Below, one piece after another: positions 45,511-54,055 of a stretch of DNA of 64,000 nucleotides. The stretch is from Trebonia sp964581815 (GTDB lineage: Bacteria; Actinomycetota; Actinomycetes; Streptosporangiales; Streptosporangiaceae). The translations under genes were made by a program, and so were the position numbers. Location: NCBI GenBank assembly GCA_964581815.1, contig CAZORE010000006.1, forward strand, positions 61,077-125,076, written 5' to 3'. Under the pieces are notes generated by a model. That model saw only the letters and a list, made by a program, of their open reading frames with translations. It made no database searches and was not told the origin of the DNA. Position 1 is the stretch's first letter; each line of letters opens with the position of its first letter.

Positions 45511-45644
45511 CTCCCGCGTGGCCGGGCCGTTCGCGTTGGCGTGCCGCGGCTCGGCTTATGGCATGCCAAACCAAGTCAAAATCCAAGCAACTCAAGATCA
45601 CGAAGGAATGACAGAAGCACTCGTGTGAGGGTAGATTCTTAATT

Positions 45645-45690
45645 GCCGACGGGGCTGACGGTCCCCCGCTCCCCAAGCAGCCCCGTCGGC
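45645..45690. terminator. Strong isolated hairpin in a gene-free region
   Basis: GCCGACGGGGCTG (45645-45657) and CAGCCCCGTCGGC (45678-45690) form a perfect 13-bp stem with a 20-nt loop. It lies in 519 nt without genes (45455-45973), after an AT-richer stretch with TAGATT at 45632, so it could end a small RNA. The rest of the gap shows nothing else I can support. Confidence 0.5.
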
Positions 45691-45973
45691 CCTTCTGCGT
45701 GGAAACGGAGCGCCGCTCTCACCTCGTGAGAATGCAAAAGCGCAGTGCAGAGGGACCTTGAAATGGCGGAGACGATCTGCGGAAACGCGTTTCTCCCCCG
45801 GCTCACATGCCCGCATAACGTCAATTCGCGACTCTAGCGCATGTGCCGCAATCGTTTGTCACGCTCTCGCGGATCATTGGCACGCGAAAATTAAAAGATC
45901 CTTACGATTTCGCCGAGGGCTGAGCGGTGCGCGGCCGGTGCATCCCGCGACCGGGATCCGTATGCTGATCGCC

Positions 45974-46888
45974 ATGACGATCCCGCTCACCGGCACCCAG
46001 TATGAGATCGAGGCAGGCGACTACCGCGCGACCGTGACCGAACTTGGCGCCGGGCTGCGCGGCCTGCGGTTCGGCGACACCTTCCTGGTCACCGGCTTCG
46101 ATGCCAATGAACTCCCGCCGCACGGGGCCGGCCAGCTGCTGACGCCGTGGCCGAACCGGGTGGATGGCGGCCGTTACGCGTTCGATGGCGAGCACCAGCA
46201 GCTGGCCCTGTCCGAGCCCGCCCGGGGGAACGCCATCCACGGGCTCACCCGGTGGGTGCCGTGGACGAGGACCGCGCACGATCGCGGCGAGGTGACGCTG
46301 CGCTGCCTGCCGCACGGCCAGCAGGGGTACCCGTTCGCCGTGCAGACCGACGTGACCTACCGGCTTGACGCCGATTCCGGGCTGCATGTCACGGTGACCG
46401 CGACGAATAAAGGCAGCCGCCCGGCGCCCTGGGGTACCGGGACGCACCCGTACCTGACCACGGGCACCACGACGATCGACGAGTGCGAGCTCGAGCTGCC
46501 CGCCGGCCGCTGGCTGCCCGTCGATGACCGGCTCATCCCGTCCGGCCCCGCCCAGGACGTGACCGGGACGAGTTACGACCTGCGCACGGCGCGCAAGCTT
46601 GCGGGCATACAGCTCGACCACGCCTTCACCGGGCTGCGCAGGGAGCCGGACGGCCTCGCCTGGGTCCGGCTGACCGGCGGCGGGCTGACCACGGCCATGT
46701 GGATGGACGCCGCCTGCACCTGGCTCCAGGTCTTCACCAGCGACCCGCTCGAGGAGGAGCGGCGCCGGGCCGCTGTGGCCGTCGAGCCGATGACCTGCCC
46801 GCCGAACGCGTTCGTCAGCGGCGAGGACCTGATCGTCTTGCCGCCACGCGATTCCGTCACGGTCCGCTGGGGCGTCCGGGCCCAGTAA
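45974..46888 (+). CDS. Aldose 1-epimerase family protein
   Basis: Galactose-mutarotase-like beta-sandwich, 304 aa. LLTPWPNRVDGGRYAFDG, NAIHGLTRWVPW with catalytic His, and GTGTHPYLT with the second His are present, and VEPMTCPPNAFVSGEDL carries the conserved glutamate. ATG 45974 is preferred because TATGCT (45961-45966) is a -10 box ending 7 nt before it, predicting a leaderless mRNA; ATG 45962 is an alternative. Stands alone; convergent with the next gene. Confidence 0.88.
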   Translation: MTIPLTGTQYEIEAGDYRATVTELGAGLRGLRFGDTFLVTGFDANELPPHGAGQLLTPWPNRVDGGRYAFDGEHQQLALSEPARGNAIHGLTRWVPWTRTAHDRGEVTLRCLPHGQQGYPFAVQTDVTYRLDADSGLHVTVTATNKGSRPAPWGTGTHPYLTTGTTTIDECELELPAGRWLPVDDRLIPSGPAQDVTGTSYDLRTARKLAGIQLDHAFTGLRREPDGLAWVRLTGGGLTTAMWMDAACTWLQVFTSDPLEEERRRAAVAVEPMTCPPNAFVSGEDLIVLPPRDSVTVRWGVRAQ

Positions 46889-46899
46889 CCGGGCGCGGC

Positions 46900-47520
46900 T
46901 CAGCCCCCGGACGGTGCCTGCCGGGAAAACCGTGCCCGCCCGGACAGGGCCGCCCGCACCCGGGCCAGGTCCTCGGGAGTGTCGATGTCATCGGGGCTGC
47001 CGGTGTCACCGCATTCCACGAGGGTGACGAGGTCCGGGTGCGCGCGCAGGAACGGCCGCGCGCCCGCGTCCCCGGCCGCCGCCTCGGTCACGGCCGGCCA
47101 GTGGACCCGGCCAATGAGCACCGGGTTACGCGGCTTGCCGTCGTAGGCGGCGATCGCGACGGGGGCGCCGCTCGCGTGGGCGGCGATCAGCCGGCGGACC
47201 GCCGCCGCCCCGACGAGCGGCTGGTCCGCCAGGGCGATCACGGCGGCGGCGGCGTCACCGCTCGCCAGGGCCCGCAGTCCGGTCGCCAGCGAGGAGCCCA
47301 TGCCAGTCAGCCAGTCGGGGTTATGCACGCTGACCACGCCGGGAATCTCGACGGGAATGGCCCCGGTCACCACGATCACCGGGTCCGCCCCGCCGTCCCG
47401 CAGCAGGGCAACGCCCCGCTCGGCCAGCGTTGACCCGGCGAACTCGACGATCGCCTTCGGCTGCCCGAGCCGGGACCCGTCTCCCGCGGCCAGCAGTATT
47501 CCCGCGACACGTTCGGTCAT
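46900..47520 (-). CDS. MobA/MocA-like nucleotidyltransferase
   Basis: 206 aa Rossmann-like NTP transferase. LLAAGDGSRLGQPKA is the nucleotide loop, VVTGAIPVEIPGV follows, ALADQPLV carries the metal-binding Asp, and the ending GSPDDIDTPEDLARVRAAL is typical. The closest functional match is molybdenum-cofactor cytidylyltransferase, fitting the XdhC gene 2 kb away, but no molybdoenzyme gene is in the window. Confidence 0.83.
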   Translation of the reverse strand: MTERVAGILLAAGDGSRLGQPKAIVEFAGSTLAERGVALLRDGGADPVIVVTGAIPVEIPGVVSVHNPDWLTGMGSSLATGLRALASGDAAAAVIALADQPLVGAAAVRRLIAAHASGAPVAIAAYDGKPRNPVLIGRVHWPAVTEAAAGDAGARPFLRAHPDLVTLVECGDTGSPDDIDTPEDLARVRAALSGRARFSRQAPSGG

Positions 47521-47606
47521 GGCCTCACGGTAGTTGACGCGCGATCCACGGCCGGCACCGCCCGCGACGAAGATCAGGACGTCCGTTCACCGCCCATGTC
47601 GGGCGC

Positions 47607-47656
47607 GACCTTTCAATTAGTTTGAAGGTCGGAGACACTTCAGGTAGTTTGAAGGT
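47607..47656 (+). promoter_or_regulatory. Operator/promoter of the toxin-antitoxin pair
   Basis: TAGTTTGAAGGT occurs twice (47618-47629, 47645-47656), and GACCTT (47607-47612) mirrors AAGGTC (47625-47630). TTGAAG (47622-47627), 17 nt and TAGTTT (47645-47650) read as a promoter whose start point would fall on the antitoxin ATG. Overlap of repeats and promoter fits autoregulation. Confidence 0.5.
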
Positions 47657-47657
47657 T

Positions 47658-48143
47658 ATGACGGCTCTCCCCGCTGAGGCGACCCTCAGCGACCTGCTGA
47701 ACAAGCCCAAGGCGACGCTGGCCCGGCTGGCCGGCAGCCGGCGGCTGCTGCTGCACCGGCGCGACGCCGAGGACCTCGTCATCACCACGGCGGAACGGGC
47801 GGCCGCCGACAACGCCGTGGTGCGCGACACGACCAGGCTGTTCCGGGAAATGATCAGGAAGGACCCGATGGTCATGACGCTCGCGGTACAGGTACTTCCC
47901 GCGGTCTTCCCGTGGGTGCGGCACCTGCCGGAAGACGACCGAAAGGAATTCGCCGCCGAGTGGCTCGAGGCGCTGAGCGCGGCGGGCGACCTCGACAACA
48001 CCGCGGCCGTTGAAGGCCTCGTGGCGGCGTGGAAGTACACGGCCGAGATTTGCTCCGACCCGGAACTGTACGCTCTGGCGACGCGCGAATACGACGCCTT
48101 CGACGACTACGGCCCGGTGCCTCCCCCCGAGGTGCCCGGGTGA
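47658..48143 (+). CDS. Antitoxin-like protein of a type II toxin-antitoxin module
   Basis: 161 aa. The N-terminal part (TLSDLLNKPKATLARLAGSRRLLLHRRDAEDLVITT) resembles Phd/YefM antitoxins, which open with a DNA-binding domain; the C-terminal helical region (RKDPMVMTLAVQVLPAVFPWV...) would hold the toxin. ATG 47658 is preferred (leaderless promoter); TTG 47622 in frame is possible but lies in the operator. Overlaps the toxin start by GTGA. Identification rests on partner and layout. Confidence 0.7.
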   Translation: MTALPAEATLSDLLNKPKATLARLAGSRRLLLHRRDAEDLVITTAERAAADNAVVRDTTRLFREMIRKDPMVMTLAVQVLPAVFPWVRHLPEDDRKEFAAEWLEALSAAGDLDNTAAVEGLVAAWKYTAEICSDPELYALATREYDAFDDYGPVPPPEVPG

Positions 48144-48493
48144 GTCCTCGGCGAGGGGATCGGGTGGCCCCGCCGCCCGGCCCGGGGGACTGGGATATCC
48201 GCTTCAGGGACAACGATGCCGCACGTGGTTGGGAGGAACTCTGCCGCCAGGCTCCGGGTAATGCTCTGGCGGCATGGCGGATCATGCGGCGAAACCCCAC
48301 GCCCTGGACTGACTCACCGCGCCATCACCGTCTTCACGGGCACCTGTCAACGCTCAAAGTCGGCGGCAAGCCCTATGACCACTGGCAGATTGAAGTTACC
48401 GGCGGCGGGCGGATCTGGTACCTGGTGGACGCCGACAAGGCCACCATCTGGATCGACTACGCCGGGCCGGGTCACCCGAAGGCCACCGAGTAA
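48140..48493 (+). CDS. RelE/ParE-like toxin
   Basis: 117 aa, GTG start overlapping the antitoxin stop. After a Pro/Arg-rich lead it has AARGWEELCRQAPGNALAAW, RHHRLHGHLSTLKVGGKPYD, and HWQIEVTGGGRIWYLVDADK, ending WIDYAGPGHPKATE, the pattern of actinobacterial RelE-fold toxins. Likely an mRNA-cleaving or gyrase-poisoning toxin; which is not clear. Confidence 0.75.
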   Translation: MSPRRGDRVAPPPGPGDWDIRFRDNDAARGWEELCRQAPGNALAAWRIMRRNPTPWTDSPRHHRLHGHLSTLKVGGKPYDHWQIEVTGGGRIWYLVDADKATIWIDYAGPGHPKATE

Positions 48494-48534
48494 TGCACTC
48501 GCGGCCGGGCGGGAGCCCGGGTTAGGGTCCCATT

Positions 48535-49173
48535 ATGCCGCCTTCCTCCCACCTCCTCGCGTTCACGGTGACCGCGTTCGTCATCATCTTGATCCCGGGA
48601 CCGAGCGTGCTGTTCACCGTCAGCCGGGCGATCGTGCTCGGCCGGGTGGCAGGCGTCGCGACCGTCGCGGGCAACACGGTGGGCGCGTTCACGCAAGTGG
48701 TGGCGGTGGCGTTCGGCATCGGGCCGCTGATCGAGCGCTCGATCGCGCTGTTCACCGTGCTCAAGCTCGCAGGGGCCGGCTACCTGGTGTTCCTCGGCGT
48801 GCAAGCGATCAGGCACCGGCACTCACTGGCCACGGCGCTCAGCCAGCAGGTTGAACGCAAGTCCACCGCGCGGATCGTGATCGACGGGTTCACCGTCGGG
48901 GTGACCAACCCCAAGGTGATCGTCTTCTTCTCGGCCATCCTGCCGCAGTTCATTGACCGGCAGGCGGGCAACGTGCCCGTGCAGATCATCATGCTCGGCG
49001 CGATCTTCGCCGCGGTCGCGCTGCTCAGCGACAGCGGCTGGGCCTTGGCGGCGGGCACCGTCCGCGCCTGGCTGTCCAGCTCTCCCCGGCGCCTTGCCCT
49101 GCTCGGCGGCACCGGCGGCCTCGCCATGATCGCCATCGGCACCCGGCTGGCGTTCACCGGGCGGCACGACTGA
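48535..49173 (+). CDS. LysE-family exporter
   Basis: 212 aa with six hydrophobic spans. It opens with the family segment FVIILIPGPSVLFTVSRAIVLGR, then GVATVAGNTVGAF, AGAGYLVFLGVQAIR, and VGVTNPKVIVFFSAILPQFI. Exports amino acids or small analogues; substrate unknown. 41 nt after the toxin gene; convergent with xdhC. Confidence 0.92.
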   Translation: MPPSSHLLAFTVTAFVIILIPGPSVLFTVSRAIVLGRVAGVATVAGNTVGAFTQVVAVAFGIGPLIERSIALFTVLKLAGAGYLVFLGVQAIRHRHSLATALSQQVERKSTARIVIDGFTVGVTNPKVIVFFSAILPQFIDRQAGNVPVQIIMLGAIFAAVALLSDSGWALAAGTVRAWLSSSPRRLALLGGTGGLAMIAIGTRLAFTGRHD

Positions 49174-49259
49174 GCCCGCCGCGCCCGCCGGCCGCCCCCG
49201 CTTCCAGGGGAACGGGCGGTGGCGGAACGGCCCGCGTCCGTTCGGTATCACTGCCCTGG

Positions 49260-50387
49260 TTATCCGGCGGTGACCCGCTCGTCGTGGTGGATGCGGCCCT
49301 CGGTGTCGGTGAGCGCGTGGCCAGTGCCGCCCCAGCGCAGCTGGATAAGCTCGGCCGCGATGGACACCGCGGTCTCCTCCGGGGTGCGGGCGCCCAGGTC
49401 GAGGCCGATCGGCGAGCGCAGCCTGGCCAGCTCATCCTCGGTCATCCCGATCGCGCGCAGCCGTTCGAGCCGGTCCTCGTGCGTGCGGCGGGAGCCCATC
49501 GCGCCGATGTAGCCGGCCGGCGTGCGCAGCGCGACCTCGAGGACCGGCACGTCGAACTTGGGATCGTGGGTGAGCACGCAGATCACCGTGCGCGCGTCCA
49601 CCTCGGTGCCGGCCAGGAAGCGGTGCGGCCAGTCGACCACCACCTCGTCGGCGTCAGGGAAGCGGGACCTGGTGGCGAAGACCGGCCGCGCGTCGCAGAC
49701 GGTCACGTGGTAGCCGAGGAACTTGCCGGCCCGGGCGACGGCGGCGGCGAAGTCGATCGCGCCGAACACGAACATCCGCGGCGGCGGCGCGAACGAGTTA
49801 ACGAACACCGCGAGCTCGTCACCGCGCCGCTCGCCGTGCTCACCGTAGCGGCGGATGCCGGTGAGGCCCTGGGCGAGCATGCCGCGCACGTCGTCGTCGA
49901 CCGCGGTGTCCAGCCGGTCGCCCGCGCCGAGGCTGCCGGTCGACCCGCGCACCGGGTCACCCCAGACGACCCGGCGCGCGCCGACCTGGCCGGGACCGGA
50001 GATCACGGTGACCACCGCCACCGGCTCGCCGCGCTCCACCGCCTCGTAGATGTCGCCGAGCTCGGGGAACACCCGCTTGTTCACCGGCTCGACGAAGATG
50101 TCCAGGATGCCGCCGCAGGTCAGGCCGACGGCGAACGCGTCATCGTCGCTGAAGCCGTACCGCTGCAGCACCGGCTCGCCGGTCTGGGTGACCTCCGTGG
50201 CCAGCTCGTAAACCGCGCCCTCGACGCAGCCGCCGGAGACCGAGCCGATCACCTCGCCGCCGTTCTCCACCGCGAGTGCGGCCCCCGGGTCGCGGGGCGC
50301 GCTGCGGAACGTGCTAACCACCGTGGCCAGGCCGAACGTCTCGTCCGCCGCCCACCACTTGGTGATCGTGTTCAGGATGTCGCGCAC
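49260..50387 (-). CDS. XdhC/CoxI-family molybdoenzyme maturation protein
   Basis: 375 aa from GTG with GAGGTGGG upstream. N-terminal XdhC domain (FGLATVVSTFRSAPRDPGAA, SVSGGCVEGAVYE, LTCGGILDIFVEP) and C-terminal Rossmann domain (RMFVFGAIDFAAAVARAGKFL, TPAGYIGAMGSRRTHEDRLE). Such proteins bind and sulfurate molybdenum cofactor for xanthine or CO dehydrogenase-type enzymes. The partner enzyme is not in the window. Confidence 0.9.
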   Translation of the reverse strand: MRDILNTITKWWAADETFGLATVVSTFRSAPRDPGAALAVENGGEVIGSVSGGCVEGAVYELATEVTQTGEPVLQRYGFSDDDAFAVGLTCGGILDIFVEPVNKRVFPELGDIYEAVERGEPVAVVTVISGPGQVGARRVVWGDPVRGSTGSLGAGDRLDTAVDDDVRGMLAQGLTGIRRYGEHGERRGDELAVFVNSFAPPPRMFVFGAIDFAAAVARAGKFLGYHVTVCDARPVFATRSRFPDADEVVVDWPHRFLAGTEVDARTVICVLTHDPKFDVPVLEVALRTPAGYIGAMGSRRTHEDRLERLRAIGMTEDELARLRSPIGLDLGARTPEETAVSIAAELIQLRWGGTGHALTDTEGRIHHDERVTAG

Positions 50388-50509
50388 AGCCCACCTCGAA
50401 GTCTCACTGGTCCTACTACGCTACCCACCGGCGGTGAACCAGACCACACCGTCTTTAGCGACTACTTAAGTCAACTCGCGATAAAGGTGGAATATGCCGC
50501 GCCACGACG

Positions 50510-50971
50510 TCACCGTCGAACCGCGGCGACGGCCGCGCGGGCCAGCCGGGGCAGCGCGGCGTCGGTGAGCCGCTCGGGTCGCCGCTCGAGCTCGTCCGCA
50601 CTCAGCCACTCGTGCCCCGCGATGGTGAGGCGCTCATACGGCGACTGGTGCCGGAAGTTCAGCTCTGCCTCGTTGAGCGGAAAAGCGAAGTAGGTCTGGT
50701 ACTGGCAGACCGGCAGCACGCCGAACGCGGCGTAACCGATCACGGTGGTGCCGATCGGGTGGCCGAGCGCCGCGGGGTCGATGACGATGCCGGCCTCCTC
50801 CCGCATTTCCCTGGCGGCCGCCTGCGCCAGGGTCTCGCCGCGCGCGACCCCGCCTCCGATGGTGAGCCAGTGGAAGTCGTCGCGCCGGCGCACCCCGTGA
50901 GCGAGCTGCAGCAGCACGCGCCCCTCCCGGTCGACGGGAAGGACGCGCGCCGTGCTGCGCCGCAGCCGCAC
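50510..50971 (-). CDS. NUDIX hydrolase
   Basis: 153 aa. The Nudix box is GGVARGETLAQAAAREMREE followed by AGI, matching GX5EX7REUXEEXGU. GTG start 7 nt after the hisG stop, so in the rib/his transcript. Hydrolyses a nucleoside diphosphate derivative; a role in clearing flavin or PRPP-derived intermediates would be guesswork. Confidence 0.9.
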   Translation of the reverse strand: MRLRRSTARVLPVDREGRVLLQLAHGVRRRDDFHWLTIGGGVARGETLAQAAAREMREEAGIVIDPAALGHPIGTTVIGYAAFGVLPVCQYQTYFAFPLNEAELNFRHQSPYERLTIAGHEWLSADELERRPERLTDAALPRLARAAVAAVRR

Positions 50972-50978
50972 CGGGCCG

Positions 50979-51854
50979 CTACTCGACGATCTTCGAGATC
51001 GGAATCTCGAGGATGTCCTGCGCGCCCGCCGCCTTGAGCGCGGGGATCAGCGTGTTGACACCGCGCTTGGCGACCACGGTCTCCACCGCGTTCATGCCCG
51101 TGTTGGCGAGCGTGGTCACCGTCGGCGAGGACATGGCCGGCAGCATCGCGGTCACCGTCGCGAGCTTGTCCCCCGCCACGTTGAGCTTGAGCAGCACCTG
51201 GCCGCGGGCCCGGATGGCGCCGCGCAGCAGCAGCGCGATGTCCTCCATGGCGGCCCGCTTGTCGGGGTCGGCGTAGGCGACCGGGCAGGCGACCAGCTCG
51301 GTGTAGCTGGTCAGCAGCGTCTCCAGGATGCGCAGCCCGTTCTTGCGCAGCGAGGAGCCGGTCTCGGTGAGGTCGACGATGGCGTCGACGATGTCCGGGA
51401 CCTTCGCCTCGGTCGCGCCGTAGGACGGCACGATCATCGCCTTGACCCCGTGGCTGGTCAGGAACCGCTCGGTCAGCGACGGGAACTCGGTGGAGATCCT
51501 GACGCCTTCCGGCAGGTCGGCGACCGACCGCCAGGGCGCGCCGTCCGGCACGGCGAGCACGACGCGCACCGGGTTGGAGGTCGCCTTGGAGTACTGGAGC
51601 TCGCCGAGCGAGACGACGTCCGCCTGCGTCTCCGTGATCCAGTCACGCCCGGTGATACCGATGTCGAACAGTCCGCGCTCGAGGTAGGAGGGGATCTCCT
51701 GCGGGCGCAGGAAGCGCACCCGGTCGATCCTCGGGTCATCGATCGAGGCGTGGTAATCGCGGTCCGACGACCGCCGTACGGTCAGGTCCGCGGCGTCGAA
51801 GAGGTCGAGGGTGGCCTTTTCTAGTGAGCCCTTGGGCAGTACCAGCGAGAGCAT
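50979..51854 (-). CDS. hisG: ATP phosphoribosyltransferase (long form)
   Basis: First step of histidine synthesis. 291 aa from ATG 51854, where the conserved MLSLVLPKGSLEKATLDLF begins; longer starts add unconserved residues. It has FDIGITGRDWI, EFPSLTERFL, ATEAKVPDIVDAIVDLTETG (PRPP site), and the C-terminal histidine-binding domain (MLPAMSSPTVTTL) of the hexameric form. hisE, usually just upstream, is absent; the 268-nt gap holds a composite repeat. Confidence 0.96.
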   Translation of the reverse strand: MLSLVLPKGSLEKATLDLFDAADLTVRRSSDRDYHASIDDPRIDRVRFLRPQEIPSYLERGLFDIGITGRDWITETQADVVSLGELQYSKATSNPVRVVLAVPDGAPWRSVADLPEGVRISTEFPSLTERFLTSHGVKAMIVPSYGATEAKVPDIVDAIVDLTETGSSLRKNGLRILETLLTSYTELVACPVAYADPDKRAAMEDIALLLRGAIRARGQVLLKLNVAGDKLATVTAMLPAMSSPTVTTLANTGMNAVETVVAKRGVNTLIPALKAAGAQDILEIPISKIVE

Positions 51855-52003
51855 GGGGGAAGTCTTTCTTGTCGCGAACGTAGGCATGGTTATCCCGAAC
51901 GGATGGCTGATTCCTGACATGCGAAGCGCTGCTGTCTTTCAGGTGCCACCGGGCCCTTGCCGAGCCTCGCCTGGGAGGCCCTCGCCGGACCACGTCGCGG
52001 CGG

Positions 52004-52085
52004 ACGGGCCAGACGAGATGGCGCCTTTGTGCCATCAGGCCCGTTGGTCACGACATCGGGGGTACGGGGGGATCGTCCCCGGGCG
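52004..52085. repeat. Composite intergenic repeat, copy III (B then A)
   Basis: Module B: ACGGGCC (52004-52010) with GGCCCGT (52038-52044), and nested ATGGC/GCCAT (52018-52022, 52031-52035). Module A: ACATCG, two G-runs split by TAC, then a GGGGA-TCG-TCCCC hairpin, to about 52085. It lies between ribH and hisG where hisE would be expected. Confidence 0.65.
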
Positions 52086-52122
52086 AAAACCGCGGGTCGT
52101 CCACCGGAAGACAACAGCGCGT

Positions 52123-52629
52123 CTAATGTCGCGACTGCCCGGTCTGGGGGAGGTGCCCGCAGCGCAGGTCACGAAGCAGGATGGCGGTGTCAAGCGCGGC
52201 CACGACTGCCTCCCATCCCTTATCCTCGCTGCTGTCCGGCAGGCCGCTGCGATCGCGGGCCTCCTCGACCGTGTTACACGTTAGCACGCCGTTCCCGACT
52301 GGCGTGCCCGAGTCGAGCGCCACCCGGGTCAGGCCGGCGGTCACCGCGTCGCACACGTACTCAAAGTGCGGCGTGCCGCCGCGGATGACCGCGCCCAGGC
52401 AGACGACGGCGTCGTAGTGCTTGGCCAGCTCCTGGGCGACGACGGGCAGCTCGATCGCGCCGGCCACCCGGACCACGGCCACGTCGCTCACCCCGCAGGC
52501 CTTGGCCGCCGCGGCCGCGCGCTCCACCAGGGAATCTGTGATATCCGCGTGCCACCGGGTGGCGGCGATGGCGAGCACCAGGTCGTTCGCGTCCACGGTC
52601 GCGAGCTTGGGTCGCCCCTCCCCGCTCAT
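52123..52629 (-). CDS. ribH: 6,7-dimethyl-8-ribityllumazine synthase
   Basis: Penultimate riboflavin step; 168 aa. ATRWHADITDSLVERA, VAGAIELPVVAQ, CLGAVIRGGTPHFEYVCD with catalytic His, and GVLTCNTVEEARDRSG are characteristic. 16 nt after ribBA. Confidence 0.96.
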   Translation of the reverse strand: MSGEGRPKLATVDANDLVLAIAATRWHADITDSLVERAAAAAKACGVSDVAVVRVAGAIELPVVAQELAKHYDAVVCLGAVIRGGTPHFEYVCDAVTAGLTRVALDSGTPVGNGVLTCNTVEEARDRSGLPDSSEDKGWEAVVAALDTAILLRDLRCGHLPQTGQSRH

Positions 52630-52645
52630 ACGGATTCCCCGCTCA

Positions 52646-54055
52646 TTAGGAAACCTCGGCGGCGGGCAGGTCCCGCTCGTCCAGCGTGTCGAGCTGGTGC
52701 CCGAGGCGGTCGCGCTTGGTGGTGAGGTAACGCAGGTTCTGCGGGGTGGCCACCGCGGGCAGCGGAATGCGGGTCACGCCGAAGCCGTGCGCCGCCAGCG
52801 CCTCGACCTTCGCCGGGTTGTTCGTGAGCAGCCGCACCGACCGGACGCCCAGGTCATCGAGCAGCTGGGCGGCGACCGAGTACTCGCGTGCGTCCACCGG
52901 CAAGCCGAGCTTGAGGTTGGCGTCCACCGTGTCCTCGCCGGCGTCCTGCAGGTTGTAGGCCCTGAGCTTGGACAGCAGGCCGATGCCGCGGCCCTCGTGG
53001 CCGCGCAGGTACAGCACGACGCCGCGGCCGTGCTCGGCGATCTTGGCCATGGCGGCGTCCAGCTGGGCGCCGCAGTCGCAGCGCTGGGAGCCGAAGACGT
53101 CACCGGTGAGGCACTCGGAGTGGACGCGGGTGAGGACCTCCTCCCCCGCCTCGGCCGGCCCGGCGGCCGTCTCGATGTTTCCCTCGATCTCGCCGAGGAC
53201 GAGGACGAGGTGCTCCGCGCCGTCCACGTCGGAGCGGTAGCCGTAGGCGCGCCAGTTGCCGTAGGCGTTCGGTATCACCGTCTCGGCGACGCGGGTGACC
53301 AGCCGCTCGGTGCGGCGGCGGTGCTCGATGAGCTGCTCGATGGAGATCAGCGCCAGCCCGTGCTCGTCCGCGAACTCGCGCAGGGCAGGCAGCCGCATCA
53401 TCGTGCCGTCGTCGCCGATCACCTCGCACACCACGCCGGCCGGCGCCAGCCCGGCGAGCACGGCCAGGTCAACGGCGGCCTCAGTGTGCCCGCGCCTGCG
53501 CAGCACGCCGCCTTCCTCATAGCGGAGCGGGAACACATGACCGGGACGCACCAGGTCGCCTGGACCGCTGTCGGGACTGGCGAGCAGCGCAATGGTCTTC
53601 GCGCGGTCCGCCGCGGAGATACCCGTCGTGATGCCGTCCCGCGCGTCCACGCTGATGGTGAAGGCGGTGCCGTGATGCTCCTGGTTCTGGCTCGTCATCT
53701 GGGGCACGTTCAGCCGTTCCAGGTCGGCGCTCAGCATCGGCACGCAGATCAGGCCCCGGCCGTAGCGGATCGTGAAGGCGAGCAGTTCGGGCGTGGCCTT
53801 CGATGCGGCGAAGACGATGTCGCCCTCGTTCTCCCGGTCGGCATCGTCCACCACGATCACCGGGCGGCCGTCCGCGATGTCCTTGATCGCCCGGACCACG
53901 TCATCGAGGGGGATGGCGGACAGCTCTTCGTCAATGTTCTGCATGATCAGCTCATCTTGCGTCGTTTGCGGCAGGGGCGGGGCTGGTGGCGGGGTCGGCA
54001 TGGAGGCGGATGTCACGGCGCTGAGCCGCGCCGCTTGGGTCGCGTCGGCGGTCAT
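52646..54055 (-). CDS. ribBA: Bifunctional DHBP synthase / GTP cyclohydrolase II
   Basis: 469 aa. RibB half (about 35-245): PVIVVDDADRENEGDIVFAA, MLSADLERLNVPQM, RRRGHTEAAVDLA. RibA half: VHSECLTGDVFGSQRCDCG with the zinc cysteines and LRGHEGRGIGLLSKLRAYNL. It supplies both riboflavin precursors. An N-terminal Pro-rich lead of about 30 residues is unusual but harmless. Overlaps ribE by ATGA. Confidence 0.96.
   Translation of the reverse strand: MTADATQAARLSAVTSASMPTPPPAPPLPQTTQDELIMQNIDEELSAIPLDDVVRAIKDIADGRPVIVVDDADRENEGDIVFAASKATPELLAFTIRYGRGLICVPMLSADLERLNVPQMTSQNQEHHGTAFTISVDARDGITTGISAADRAKTIALLASPDSGPGDLVRPGHVFPLRYEEGGVLRRRGHTEAAVDLAVLAGLAPAGVVCEVIGDDGTMMRLPALREFADEHGLALISIEQLIEHRRRTERLVTRVAETVIPNAYGNWRAYGYRSDVDGAEHLVLVLGEIEGNIETAAGPAEAGEEVLTRVHSECLTGDVFGSQRCDCGAQLDAAMAKIAEHGRGVVLYLRGHEGRGIGLLSKLRAYNLQDAGEDTVDANLKLGLPVDAREYSVAAQLLDDLGVRSVRLLTNNPAKVEALAAHGFGVTRIPLPAVATPQNLRYLTTKRDRLGHQLDTLDERDLPAAEVS

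Noticed and set aside
45598..45824. Small minus-strand genes in the 45.6 kb gap
   Set aside because: Frames of 60-80 residues without ribosome sites or plausible composition; they cross a strong hairpin.
51890..52114. hisE in the ribH-hisG gap
   Set aside because: The 74-residue frame there has no phosphoribosyl-ATP pyrophosphatase features and covers a repeat element.
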